Origin: Styela clava
Taxonomy: Eukaryota; Chordata; Ascidiacea; Stolidobranchia; Styelidae
Assembly (NCBI RefSeq): GCF_964204865.1
Contig: NC_135257.1
Location: 15,088,151 to 15,152,150 of the forward strand
Reading direction: 5' to 3'
Length of the DNA stretch: 64,000 nucleotides
Numbering within the stretch: position 1 is the first letter of the stretch; each line of letters starts with the position of its first letter. The translations under genes and the position numbers were made by a program. The notes below the pieces were generated by a model. That model saw only the letters and a program-made list of their open reading frames with translations. It ran no database searches and was not told the origin of the DNA. Below, piece by piece: positions 26,487-37,549 of the stretch.

Positions 26487-28743
26487 CTTTTGTTTTTTGC
26501 CAAATTGTCAAACGTGACTTAATTCTACTCAAGAAATTAGAAGGCCATGCTTGGTATGTTTTCGGTTACAAAATGAAACCGATTGCTCTATGAATGTGGC
26601 CATCTTAGACACCTCAATTTTGCTTTTGGACATTTCTTAAATACTGTCGTTTATGTTGGGATAATATTATAGTTTGGAACTGTTGTAGTTTTTGCTTGAT
26701 TTCAATTTACAACCAATCATATTTCCAATTTTTACAAAATTTGATTGTTTGAAACCAGTGACTTGCAATATTTTATTGTTGATTTATCTAATCTGTGAAT
26801 TCTGATATCCTCAAATGTTTGATAGACATATAGCTTTGTTCACTATCTCATCACTAACTCATAGCTGAGTGGATAGATATTTGCTGAAAAATGACATACT
26901 TGTGTTGTTTGTTTGTGGTCTTAAAACTAGTTTATGTTCGTTAATGAAATGGTTCATTTCATTCAAGTTTTTCATGTTCTTGACTTCGTAAGTAAAACTG
27001 AAATACGAAAAAATGAGGGTTTTCTGGCATGGTATGGAATGGAAATGATAAATGTGTGTATGTATGTATGTATGTTTATTCGTCTCGTAAAGGCAAAAAC
27101 ACAGGAGTTAGTAAATATCAACATTGAAGACGGGATGTATACACAAGACCATACTGGCCTAAAACACATGAACATGCGGCATACACCCCTTATGATAAGC
27201 ATAAAATGCAATAAATCGAATAAGTATAATATGGTCCTTCATACAGACAGCTGTGTGAGGAGGGTGGATTAGGCAACATGGGTAACGGTGGAGTATGCCC
27301 AACTGTTTGTACAAAGGAGTTGGTAGGACAAGACAACATCAATAAATAGGGACAATACAACATGAAATCTAATATATATACATGAGAATAAAATTTGGAC
27401 ATATAGCACCCTCGAATAATGATACCACATACTGTAAATGGGAGAAATAGTCAAGTTTATAGGAGAATGTGCATATATGGTATGTACCACTCAAGGGTGA
27501 GTGTCTTAAGTAATAAATGGCTAATCTAGCAAAAATGCGTTCCTTCCAGGCTTGGGGAAATGTAATAGGTTCTGTCAAGTTATACACTTTTTCAAGGTAC
27601 TTTGTATTTTATAGTTCTGAATACCGCTAAAAAAGATCAGGATTCAAAAAAAGGATATTCAGGTTGCATTTCCATAAAACCTATCATGATCGCATTTCAG
27701 CCAGACAATTCAAAGGTATAAAAGTATATTGAAATAGAGAACAATAATTTGAAAATGAGGTTAGGATGGGAATCACAAATTTATCCCCAGGATAGAGGAA
27801 AATCGATTAAGACTGCTTAACTATATGGCGAACATGGTTAGCCAGTTATTTGTTCAATACACATGGACTTTATGGTTATGTGAACCATCATATGGTGGCG
27901 AGAAGTCCAAGTCTTTTCAGTAGAACTCGTTCGGCAGTCAATCTATAGGCAGAAAAGTGAACTGATGGTTTTATACCATTAATTTGCTAGTCTGCCACGA
28001 GTGTGAACTATTTGAGACCGGATGTAGGCTATCCTACATCCGGTATAGACTGGTAACTTGATGACATAATTCACCATATGATTAAATCAATTTTCCTGGG
28101 GATATGTATGAAAATACTATTAATTGCCCAGTCAACAGGCCATTGTGAAAGTCATCTTACCAGTGCCAATCGACCGTGATATAAAAGTACGATGCATTGG
28201 GCAAAAAGAATGAATTCAATTTAAAAACATGCAGGCCCCTACAAAAAACAGGCGTGCAGTTAGTATCTTTGTATCGCGAAGGGATTTACATGTTTATCCC
28301 GTGGAGAGGAAAGTCGTATGACAAACCGTGGCCACCCGTCTTGTTACCAGTCTATGTCGGGTATGGGATTGTTAGCCAGTATTTGTTGTTTTCGGGTGCA
28401 TTGAAGTGATGGTGGAGGAAGCCTTAACTCACCAGCAGCTACTTGAACCATCCTGCGGCGGCGAGAAGTCCGCTACACGAAAGCGTATGTGTAACACTGC
28501 ACTGCCAAGCTTGTACATGGAAAAAAAATTCTGAGGTCAAGGGTCGGAGTATTCACATTTCATGTATTTTCTTTGATTCTGATACTGTTGTTCGCGGTTT
28601 TCTGCTCAATTTGTGACAGCGGAAAGTGGCTTGTTTCCAGTTTTCCACATTCTAATGTTTCTCCTGGTGCTGTAGTAGATAAGACAATAGCTTCTTGTTG
28701 TTGTACTCCGGAAATCTATCAGTAGAAAACTTTCTATTCCACC
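26487..28743. other. Intergenic stretch between ATAD2 and NFYC
   Basis: It holds a TATG microsatellite (about 27055-27074), two SINE-body fragments (about 27770-27930 and 28265-28490) and a perfect 12-bp hairpin (28017-28044). No coding exon is recognised. The NF-YC promoter and 5' leader presumably occupy the last few hundred bases. Confidence 0.55.
28017..28044. repeat. Perfect 12-bp hairpin with 4-nt loop
   Basis: accggatgtagg at 28017-28028 is exactly reverse-complemented at 28033-28044 around the loop ctat. It lies between two fragments of the same SINE body. Confidence 0.65.
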
Positions 28744-31700
28744 ATGGCAATGGACGCCGGCAATATACCTGGACTTATTGATGCACGGTCAAGCGATTTA
28801 CTCACACAAACCCAGCCGGGAACGTCTGAAGGTAAAATATGTTAGATCTGAAATCAAGAACTGCTGAAATTCCTTCTAAGCCTGTTACTGCAGAACTGTG
28901 TACGGTACGGTACTGGTATCTTCGTATCTGTGAATCTCTGTAATCAGCAATGCTTTACGGACCTTTTGCCTCACCATGCAGTTCTGCATGGCACAGCGCA
29001 TTGGCAATATTTTGCAAATAATTATCGCTCCTGAACCTGCAGATCTGTGAACCCAATCACGGGTCTCGTGTAGTTTCGTACCTAATGTACTTCTAGTGCA
29101 GTAGTGGGTGTAGCATAACAGTTTTTTGACATGTCAATCCTAACCCCCACCTGACTACACCATCTAAAAATCACAGTACTACAACATCACAATCACGTCA
29201 TAGAGCTTGCCAAATATACGTACAATCGTTAATCAAACTACTTAATGTTGTAATGCCAGGGATTTCTCTCGTATCGCAGTATCAGGATCGTGTGACGATA
29301 ACCAACGAGAGAAATACCTTTCTCTATCTCGGATGATCGTCTGCGCGTTTTGGACGACCATCCGTACATTTTGTAGGGATTTACTACCCTCTGGAATGTC
29401 GTTGTGACGTAATTTTTCGGTGACGTAGTCAGGTGGGGGTTAGGAATGACATATGCAAAAATGGTTGAGCCAGGCCAACTAGAAGTGCATGTGGTACTAA
29501 ACTATGCCAGACCCAATTTTCGGTCTTTGAATTTTACTAAGTTTGAATACAAAATAGTTCTAAGTGAAATAAATTTTGTTATTATTTTCAGATTTATTGA
29601 GAAATGTATCTGGTGTATCATCATTAGAATCTGGAAGTAGTGCAGCTGCATCACAACCAAATTTACTGTCAGATAGTTGTATTACACAGGAAAAACTTCT
29701 AACATTTTGGCAAACTCAGATGGATGAAATTCAAATTTTATCAAATGTGGGTATTGTTTTTTTTACAATCTAATTGCTCACAGGTCTAGTATCAGTGTTT
29801 TCAAAAAGTTTTATTCTCAAATCCTTTGCAGAACTTCCATGTTAAACCTTTTAGAGTCTGCTGGTCTGTACGTAATGGACGTGAATTCTCCCCAGCTTTG
29901 GTATTATTAACTCTAATCATGGTGTATATTTTTGTATATCATGGTGTTGATCTTAATTACTGATTTAGTAACAAAAATTCGGCAAAATACTATAAGAGAC
30001 TGATCATATTTTCATAACAGTGACCATACCCTATTTAAATTGGTGCCTTTACGTAATGATATTCTATCACTATATATAAATTGTATCGATTGGTACGAGT
30101 TATGTAGGAAGTTAAATTTAGATGATATTACTCACTCATTTTACCTCTCTTCAAATTTATAAAAGTTGAATTGAATGTTGTTGGATAAAATGATCTGGTG
30201 GTTAAAACATTGGGCTTATAACTATCTTGTAATCGGAGGTTAAAAATATCGGATTTAACTTCCATGCCATCACTTCGCCCCACGTTTAATGAATTCGGGC
30301 AAGCAATGCAAAAGCGAGAATAATCTGGTACTTCCAGACAATGGTAGCTACTATGAACACCTGTACAAAGCCTTATTCAGAGTGGAAGACTTATATCATG
30401 CTGTAACAAAAATTCAGCGAATGTAACTTGATCTTGTTTTTCAAACAAATTTTCAAGTACAGTAATTAACTTTTACGGTGGAGACTAATTTTTAAACTTT
30501 TGTATTCAGGAACAATTCAAAACCCAAGAACTTCCACTAGCAAGAATTAAGAAAATAATGAAAATGGATGAAGATGTTAAAATGATTTCTGCAGAAGCTC
30601 CTTTATTATTTTCTAAAGCTGCCCAGATATTTATCACAGGTAGAGTAAAACTGTTTGCAAGGTTACAATCCTTCCTGATATCTGTTAAATTCCTTGAGGT
30701 TTTTTTCCAAGAACTTTAGTTTTGTGGAATTCATTTCTCATTTATTTCTGGGCGAGTGAGAATGACCTAGCTTTGAGCAAATTTCATGTAAACAATTACC
30801 ATTTCTCAAATGCACAATTTTCATTGTCATGCTCTTTTACTACCGATGCTTGACAAAATCATATTCAAACAATTCTGTCTGGAATTTTTACTTTGTTCAC
30901 AGAACAAAGTGACAGAAATCACAGAAAAAGTAATAGAAGTCACAGAAAAAAGTACATGGCCTAACAATCATGGCAGGACAGATATCTAATGATATCTACT
31001 CCACGCACATTAATGTTGCCTTTAGCCAATAATATACCGTTTCAAATATGGAAATCTTAATGATTTTTTTTTATTTCTAGAATTAAGTTTACGAGCCTGG
31101 ATTCATACGGAAGAAAGCAAAAGGAGAACATTACAGGTAAATTATCTAATACATTGAATCATAATATGCTTAATGATTGAAGTATTCCATATTGATGGTG
31201 TGCTCTTTCAAGTTGGTTTTCAATCTTTGAGAAAATAGTTATTCATATTGGAAGTGATTTGGGTCTTATTGTTAAAATTATTTCAGACTATTTTTCGGTG
31301 ACCTATAAATTCAGGTCGATTATAGATAATTTCATGTCTTATTATCAAAAATAACTTACTGATTTTCTGGTTACGGTACATAACTTGCTTTTCTTTTATA
31401 TCAGTTGTTTTCAAAATATTTGATATATAATATAATTCTTTGAGGACTTTAGTCGTAAAGGGCAGAACTTGGAAACACTATTTTGAGAAAAAAAACGTGA
31501 AGTGTATATTTTTGATTTTTAACCTATTAACCTATTTGTTTGTTATAATTATTTTCAAATTCGCTTTTAGCTCATGACCTTTCCTTGTTTCTTGTATTCA
31601 TATATTTTCATTTATTGAGTCATTTTTCGTATTTAAACATACCTGTTATTTTGATATCAGATCAGTTGAATCATATATTGAGATTTATTATGATTTCATT

Positions 31701-34518
31701 ATTTAACTTACCTATCCTTTTTCACTTTTTTATTTTCATTTTAGAGAAATGATATTGCTACTGCTATCACAAAGTTTGATCAATTTGATTTTTTAATCGA
31801 TATCGTACCCAGAGAGGAACTCAAAACTCCACCAAAAAGAAACAGCTTTGTGAGTGAGATATATTGAACCGCAATTCCTTTTTCCTCGTTTACTTCCTTT
31901 TGTGCTGATCTGAAGGATGCTTGAACGAGAAAGTATTGAAGCGATAAAAAAAAAGAACATGTTCTGTTTCCGCAAAATAATGGTATGACTGTAAACTTTG
32001 TTAGCAATTATGGATGAATAATCAAAAAAATATAATTTTTGTTGCAGGGTATTATTGGTGGGTCAGGAGATGCTCCACAATTTTTCTATTCATCCCCACA
32101 AGTTGGCAACAACACAACAACCACAGTAAACAATAATTCTTCAGATACAAATACACAATCTGCAACAGCCTCTGCATTGCAAACAGGACAATTATTACTG
32201 GCCCAGCAAAACCAGGTTTGCATTATCTTTATAAATTATTAAAGAAAGTGATGACCAATTTGTATCACTTTTTTATATTTTTTTTTCTGATATATTTTTC
32301 AACTAAATTTCATATGATGGTATTTGGTATAAAAACCTTTCATTTTTAGTATTTTCGAAAAAGTTGTACCGGTATTTAAATGTTTAATAGAATACAATCT
32401 GATAATAACGTAGACATAGACACTCTAGAATTCGGGTCATATAAAACTTTCATGATTCATGGCCCCTTCAAAAACTCCCATGGCCCCATGATATTCTCAA
32501 GTATTTTATTTGCATCATTTAATATTGAAAAGCTTACAAGTGGAGGTAAAAAATAAATGCATTATGAGTTTATGACTTGAGAATTAAAATATATTAAATA
32601 ACAGTCAATTTACTTTACATTAATGGGGTCTTTGGTTAACTGCTCGATGGCCAAGGGCCCAGACCCAGTTTCGGAAACCCTAGTTTAAAGTTAACAAAAA
32701 AGTGAATATCTTAAAATATTTGTTTTGTTTGTAAAATTTCAGAATGGTCAACCAATGACATTGACGCCAGTCAATATGGACGGTAGTCAAGTATTACAAC
32801 TTTCTCAACCTACACAGGTGCTATTTCTATAATCCTATAAATTCTACTCTTTGTTGTATACCTTTTAAGCATGTTTTAATTAGAGATGTACCAATACCAC
32901 TTTTTTCGCTGATACCGTTCAGAAACCAACGAAAAAATGCTAATACCGGTCACGATATTCCAAAATGCAGACATTCTGAAAGGATGTAAATATCATTTTG
33001 ATTGCACAGGATGTAAGGGTTATAGTAATTTCAACTCGTCGGCGAACAATATTCACAGTGAACATTATTTCAGCTTGAAGATCAGGTCTTTCATAGGGTG
33101 AGGGGCTTGTCCTACTATATACATCACATACTTTGAAGAGTTTAAGGAGGCAGTAAATGCCAACACGTACGTACATGATCTTTCCACAGCAAAAAATAAA
33201 GTTTGTATACCAACGTATACTTCAAAACATTATCGGTCAGGTCAAAGAGCTGAACTTATTGGAAATATCTGTCTATTCTAGCCAGGACTGATACAAATAT
33301 TGATACTGAAAAAATAACCGATATTGGCGATACCAGATACATTGGTACATCTCTAGTTTTAATATACTTTCTTCAATAGTTTCAATTCGCTGAAAAATTG
33401 TCTGTTATTTGTTCTATTTTAAATATACTCTACTGAACCCTTGTATTATAAGACCTTAGATGCAAATTGTATTCGAAAAATAAGAATTTGGATCATTTGA
33501 TTTTCAAATAAATCATTTTCTATCGTTTTATTTCCTATTTCAATGGATACATGTATACAGTTTATGTAAGAGGTATATATAGCCAGGCATACAGAATAAT
33601 TTTATAAGTCCTTATTTTTTAGCTGTTTTTTTTTTAGTCGAGACTCAATCGAGACTTTCAACAAAAATAAAGTTAATTTTTATTTAATATTCTTCACCCA
33701 GTCTGGGCAGCAGAATCAGCAAATTCCCGGATTATTGATGAATCAGTCGTCTATCAACAACAATAATCAAAATCAACAATCACAACTTGACAAGCAGTCA
33801 CAAGAACAGATATCTGATCAAAGTTTGCTTAACATGCAGCAAAAACCACCTCAGACCGCACAACAGATTCTCCAGCAACTTGTAAGCAATTTGCCCGGGA
33901 CGGCTGGTGGAGTACATACTGTGAGTTTTTTGTTTCAATACTCAAAAATTTTATTTGTTAATTTCATAGCCAGACAAACATTTGCCTTTTTCTCTGAATA
34001 AGGTCTTTTTTGCAGACACTGATATGGGACCTGGATCTTTCAGGCTCGGCTCTGCCTTGCTTGAAAGCACCTGACACGAGATTTTTTATTTGGGAGGAAC
34101 TACTATTAGACGCTTAGCTCCTTAGATTGGCTACATACATATGCTTAAATGTAAGAAATATAAATTAGGATGACGATATGTGTCCATCGGATCATCGAAT
34201 GAACCCAGAATAATATATATTTATCCTAATTTTAATTCTGACAGATTCAATTAAACTCACAAGGACAACTTCAGCTTGTCAAGGTACCAGAAAAATCACA
34301 GGTATATTTTATCTGTAGGCTTGTTATCTTATCTGTGGTAATTTTTTAAATATGGTGTTTCATTATTATAGGCACAAGGCTCATCCAATGCAGAAGGCAC
34401 AACTGAGATTGCCTCAGTAGAGGGTGGTCAAGTATTTAATCTTCCTGCGAATATAAGCACAGCCAATGACCAACAAAGTCAGGAGGTCAATGCATTGTAT
34501 GTCAATTCTGAAACTTGA
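28744..34518 (+). CDS. NFYC: Nuclear transcription factor Y subunit gamma (NF-YC), 10 exons
   Basis: NF-YC pairs with NF-YB through a histone fold; the dimer then recruits NF-YA to bind CCAAT boxes in promoters. Exons: 28744-28831, 29592-29746, 30510-30639, 31081-31136, 31745-31849, 32048-32215, 32743-32817, 33702-33920, 34245-34301, 34372-34518, giving 399 codons plus stop. The ATG sits in a strong context (ccaccATGG). The H2A-like histone fold covers about residues 88-170, with [20 protein letters not shown], then [16 protein letters not shown], and a LIDIVPREE end as in animal NF-YC. The rest is the Gln/Asn-rich activation domain, with runs such as [10 protein letters not shown] and QQILQQL. 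Length is within the vertebrate isoform range. All introns look like GT-AG. Paralogous histone-fold proteins are excluded by the FLIDIVPRE motif. Confidence 0.96.
29133..29450. mobile_element. MITE-like inverted-repeat element in NFYC intron 1
   Basis: The left end gtcaatcctaaccccc continuing to ctgactac (29133-29158) is mirrored with one mismatch by gtagtcaggtgggggttagg through gaatgac (29425-29450). The 318-bp unit shows no coding frame. I could not define the target duplication with confidence. Confidence 0.75.
30188..30350 (+). repeat. tRNA-derived SINE copy
   Basis: A head with gatctggtggttaaaaca leads into the shared body aatgaattcgggcaagcaat. The B box is eroded. It lies in NFYC intron 2. 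Confidence 0.5.
32873..33363. mobile_element. hAT-like element in NFYC intron 7, perfect TSD
   Basis: The element at 32881-33355 (475 bp) has ends tagagatgtaccaat and attggtacatctcta, a 15-bp exact inverted repeat. It is flanked by the perfect 8-bp duplication gttttaat. No transposase frame is present. Confidence 0.9.
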
Positions 34519-34702
34519 TGATTTATCTGGTAAGTGAGCTCTATTTTATTTTCTCTTTTGTTTGATTTAGGGATGTTCTAACATGCAATTTGAGCAAAAC
34601 TTTTCATATTTGTTCATGCTGCATTTCACACCAAGTCAGGTTCACATTTGATTTCAGAACAAAACTATAGCAAAACTATAATGATATACATCAGTGTTCT
34701 TT

Positions 34703-34708
34703 AATAAA
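34703..34708 (+). terminator. Candidate NFYC poly(A) signal
   Basis: An AATAAA lies about 185 bp past the stop codon. Further AATAAA hexamers follow, including one near 35560, so the true 3' end is uncertain. Confidence 0.35.
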
Positions 34709-35892
34709 CTTTTTTCATTGCGACCCACTTGACACGGCCAAATTTTTGTTGGCAACCCTCAGAAAAATAAAAGGAAAATAAATTTAGTAATAAGATTGAA
34801 AAAATAATAAAATTGGCAACAATAAGTAGTAGTGGTGTTAACAAAATTTAATTGATGATAGGATCTTTTCATTACATTATTTATCAGGCTGTCACATGCT
34901 CCAATGCAAATTATATGAATATGATCTTTGACAGATTGAAGTAATGTTTCAGATGAATATATAGCTGTGTCATATTGAATACTCACCCTGCACAATGAGA
35001 TAGAGCCGAAGAAAAAATGGTGATTTGGTTCTCAGTACCGACAAGTAAACGAGCCGAATTCAGTTAAAAAAGTACCATCCCATGGAATTGATTAAAAAAT
35101 AACAAGTAAAATGAAGTGAATAAAAATGTTTATGAGTAATGAGTAATAGTTAGTTTTGCTGCCTGCTTTATAAAGTTGCCTTCCATTTGTCAAATTATTT
35201 TTTCATCTTATGGACCCGCCAAGGTCTTACTGTGGATAACAATCACTGGACTAAATTCAGTGAAGCTGCAATGGAGTATTGCTCTCTTATGAGTAGTATT
35301 GCTCTCTTATGGACACAAGTTTCGCAAAGCAATGAATAAATCCATGCTAACTAGTTTAAATTTTGTGGTTAGTGGTGTGTGATGAGATTTCTGTCCTCTT
35401 TTGTAGTGGAAATTCCTTAGCATTTTAGTGTAGGCTAACAACCACTTCTTATTGATGTAAATGGTCAGCTTTCTTACTTTCCATATTGAATTGAGAATGT
35501 TGCGCTTTGAATTTTATTGCAATAGTTTCAAACTTTTGTACTTGTTTTTATTTTTTGTGAATAAAAAAAGTCTGTGAAAGTTGTAGCATAGTTGTTTGTT
35601 GAGGACGAGGTTTATTTTAATCAGATATTGTGTAGATTATGTGATGTGATGAAAATAGTATTTCACGAATTCTGTATCCAAGGCATGACCTTGATTTGGT
35701 CTATTGCCTGTGGGGTTAATAAGAGCAGACGCAGTCGATTTTGGGGGTCTCCAAAATTTTGTGGCCCACTTGTGAGGATCTCTCTTCCTATCAATACTCA
35801 TAACCTTCTGCGGGAGTATTATATCTATCCTAACGGTAAACATACCATGAATTCAACTTCATATGCTTGCTTCAACCATTTTCCCCATAATA

Positions 35893-36506
35893 TATATACC
35901 CAGGGCTGCCATCGATAGTAACCCCCAAAATAAGGACATCAGGAAAACGTAATAATAGAATAACAAATAACGAAATATTATAAACAAAATGTAATCATGT
36001 CAGTGCGACCCGTGTCTAATCATACTTTGCACTAGAAAGGATTTGCTCCAGCAGTTCTTTTTTCGGACCTCCTGAAGTATGCGCACCAAGATGGCGCGCA
36101 AACTGAACTCACGTTGTGTACCAGGTTAGGGTTCAGGTTAAGCGACATCTTGGTGCACATACTTCAGGAGTACCCTTTTTTCTTAGAAACTATCTGTTCC
36201 ATCTCACTTTTAAGTTATATTTTAATTCAAGTTACACAAACTGATTTTGGTCGGTAGGCTATTGTTTTATCATTGTGTCAATTAATTTGCTGTTATTATG
36301 CAATGAGAGCGCGTAGCAATCAATTAGGTTGTAAAATGGCATTTCTAGCAAATCGAATTGATCAATCTAAGTAACTGGTATAAGAACCTTTACCCATAAA
36401 ATAAGGACATTTCTTAGAAATATCGACAAAGTTATCCCAAGACGAGGACCTTCAAAATAAGGACAAATTTTAGAAATAAGGACGTTATGGCAGCCCTGTA
36501 CATACC
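35893..36506. mobile_element. hAT-like element A of an adjacent pair
   Basis: The element at 35901-36498 has exact 12-bp ends cagggctgccat / atggcagccctg. Flanks tatatacc (35893-35900) and tacatacc (36499-36506) match at 7 of 8. It contains a foldback MITE at 36065-36174, which must have inserted later. Confidence 0.88.
36057..36182. mobile_element. Foldback MITE, short class (110 bp), nested
   Basis: The element at 36065-36174 has the same ends as the copy at 11997 and a perfect 8-bp duplication cttttttc on both sides. It is nested inside the hAT-like element at 35901-36498. Confidence 0.9.
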
Positions 36507-37238
36507 TAGGCTTACCATATATCTGGAACAAAAAAACGGGACAGTACGGATCGGACTAACTTTGGTTCGATTCTGAGGCTAAGTAATATCTAATATCTAA
36601 GTAACTTCTATCATATCTTTGCGAGTAGATACCGGGCATTATCGACATAAGTGAGACACCTGCGGTTGCCCCACTGCAATAGTTGTACTCATAATGACAA
36701 AATAGCAGAATGATTTCTGCTCTGTTACTTGAACAGTGTAAGTTTGAAAAAATTATAAATTTTGACAAGAAGACTTTCTACTCAAACGGGCAAAGTAACC
36801 ACGGAATGATGTTGAATTCAGTTTTAAGGTAAATGAGCCGTAAATCCTATGCCAGTCTCGTAGAGGCTCGTTTCAGTTTTATTTTCGAGTTTGAAAAAAA
36901 CATTATTGTGTCTTTCTACGCGTCCATTTGGAATTTTGATAATCTATCGACAGGTCAGTTAACGTTGTGTGTCAAATTATCGCAATTAACTTAATTATAA
37001 TACCTATGACACAACAAAACAGCAGTTCTCTCTCCCTCTGTTAACTAGTGAATCAGAGATTAATTGGATGCTTCCGTTAAGAAAATAATTTTGTAATAAT
37101 ATTATATGAAAAAATTGTTTTTGACTGCCACGCTACATAACCGGGACATTTAAGTCTACCGAGCGGGACGCCGGGACAGCTTGTCAAAATCGGGACTGTC
37201 CCGGTTAAACCGGGACGTATGGTAAGCCTATACATACC
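36499..37238. mobile_element. hAT-like element B of an adjacent pair
   Basis: The element at 36507-37230 (724 bp) has exact 13-bp ends taggcttaccata / tatggtaagccta and a perfect 8-bp duplication tacatacc (36499-36506, 37231-37238). The left duplication is also the right target site of element A. CGGGAC/GTCCCG motifs are repeated near its ends. Confidence 0.88.
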
Positions 37239-37549
37239 CCAACTTTCTTGTCAGACACTAATTTTTTCAAAATTCCGACGTATTTTTGCTACAATTATTT
37301 ATATGATATGCAGTTTTATATATACCGTAATTGGGAACGTTTAAAAGTATTCCCACATCTTATACTCTACAAATGGCAATCCCCGACAGCGCGGACACCA
37401 ACAAAACAAGCTTTTGATTCTCAGGACACATTTGTCAAAGTTTCAAAGAAACTAATGAAGTCATTGGTGCAATAAAGTACAGCATCCCCTGAAATAGTTC
37501 TTTTTATCTCTGTTAGCAAGTCATAAAATAGTCTGGCAATCGTCTCCAA

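Larger units (their letters stand above)
34709..37549. other. Convergent intergenic region, mostly transposon
   Basis: NFYC and the receptor gene converge here. The centre (35893-37238) is made of two hAT-like elements placed end to end, one with a foldback MITE nested inside; these are annotated separately. The remainder shows no coding exon. Confidence 0.6.

Noticed and set aside
32440-32690. Possible hAT-like fragment with repeated ggcccc motifs
   Set aside because: No matching inverted ends or target duplication could be found.
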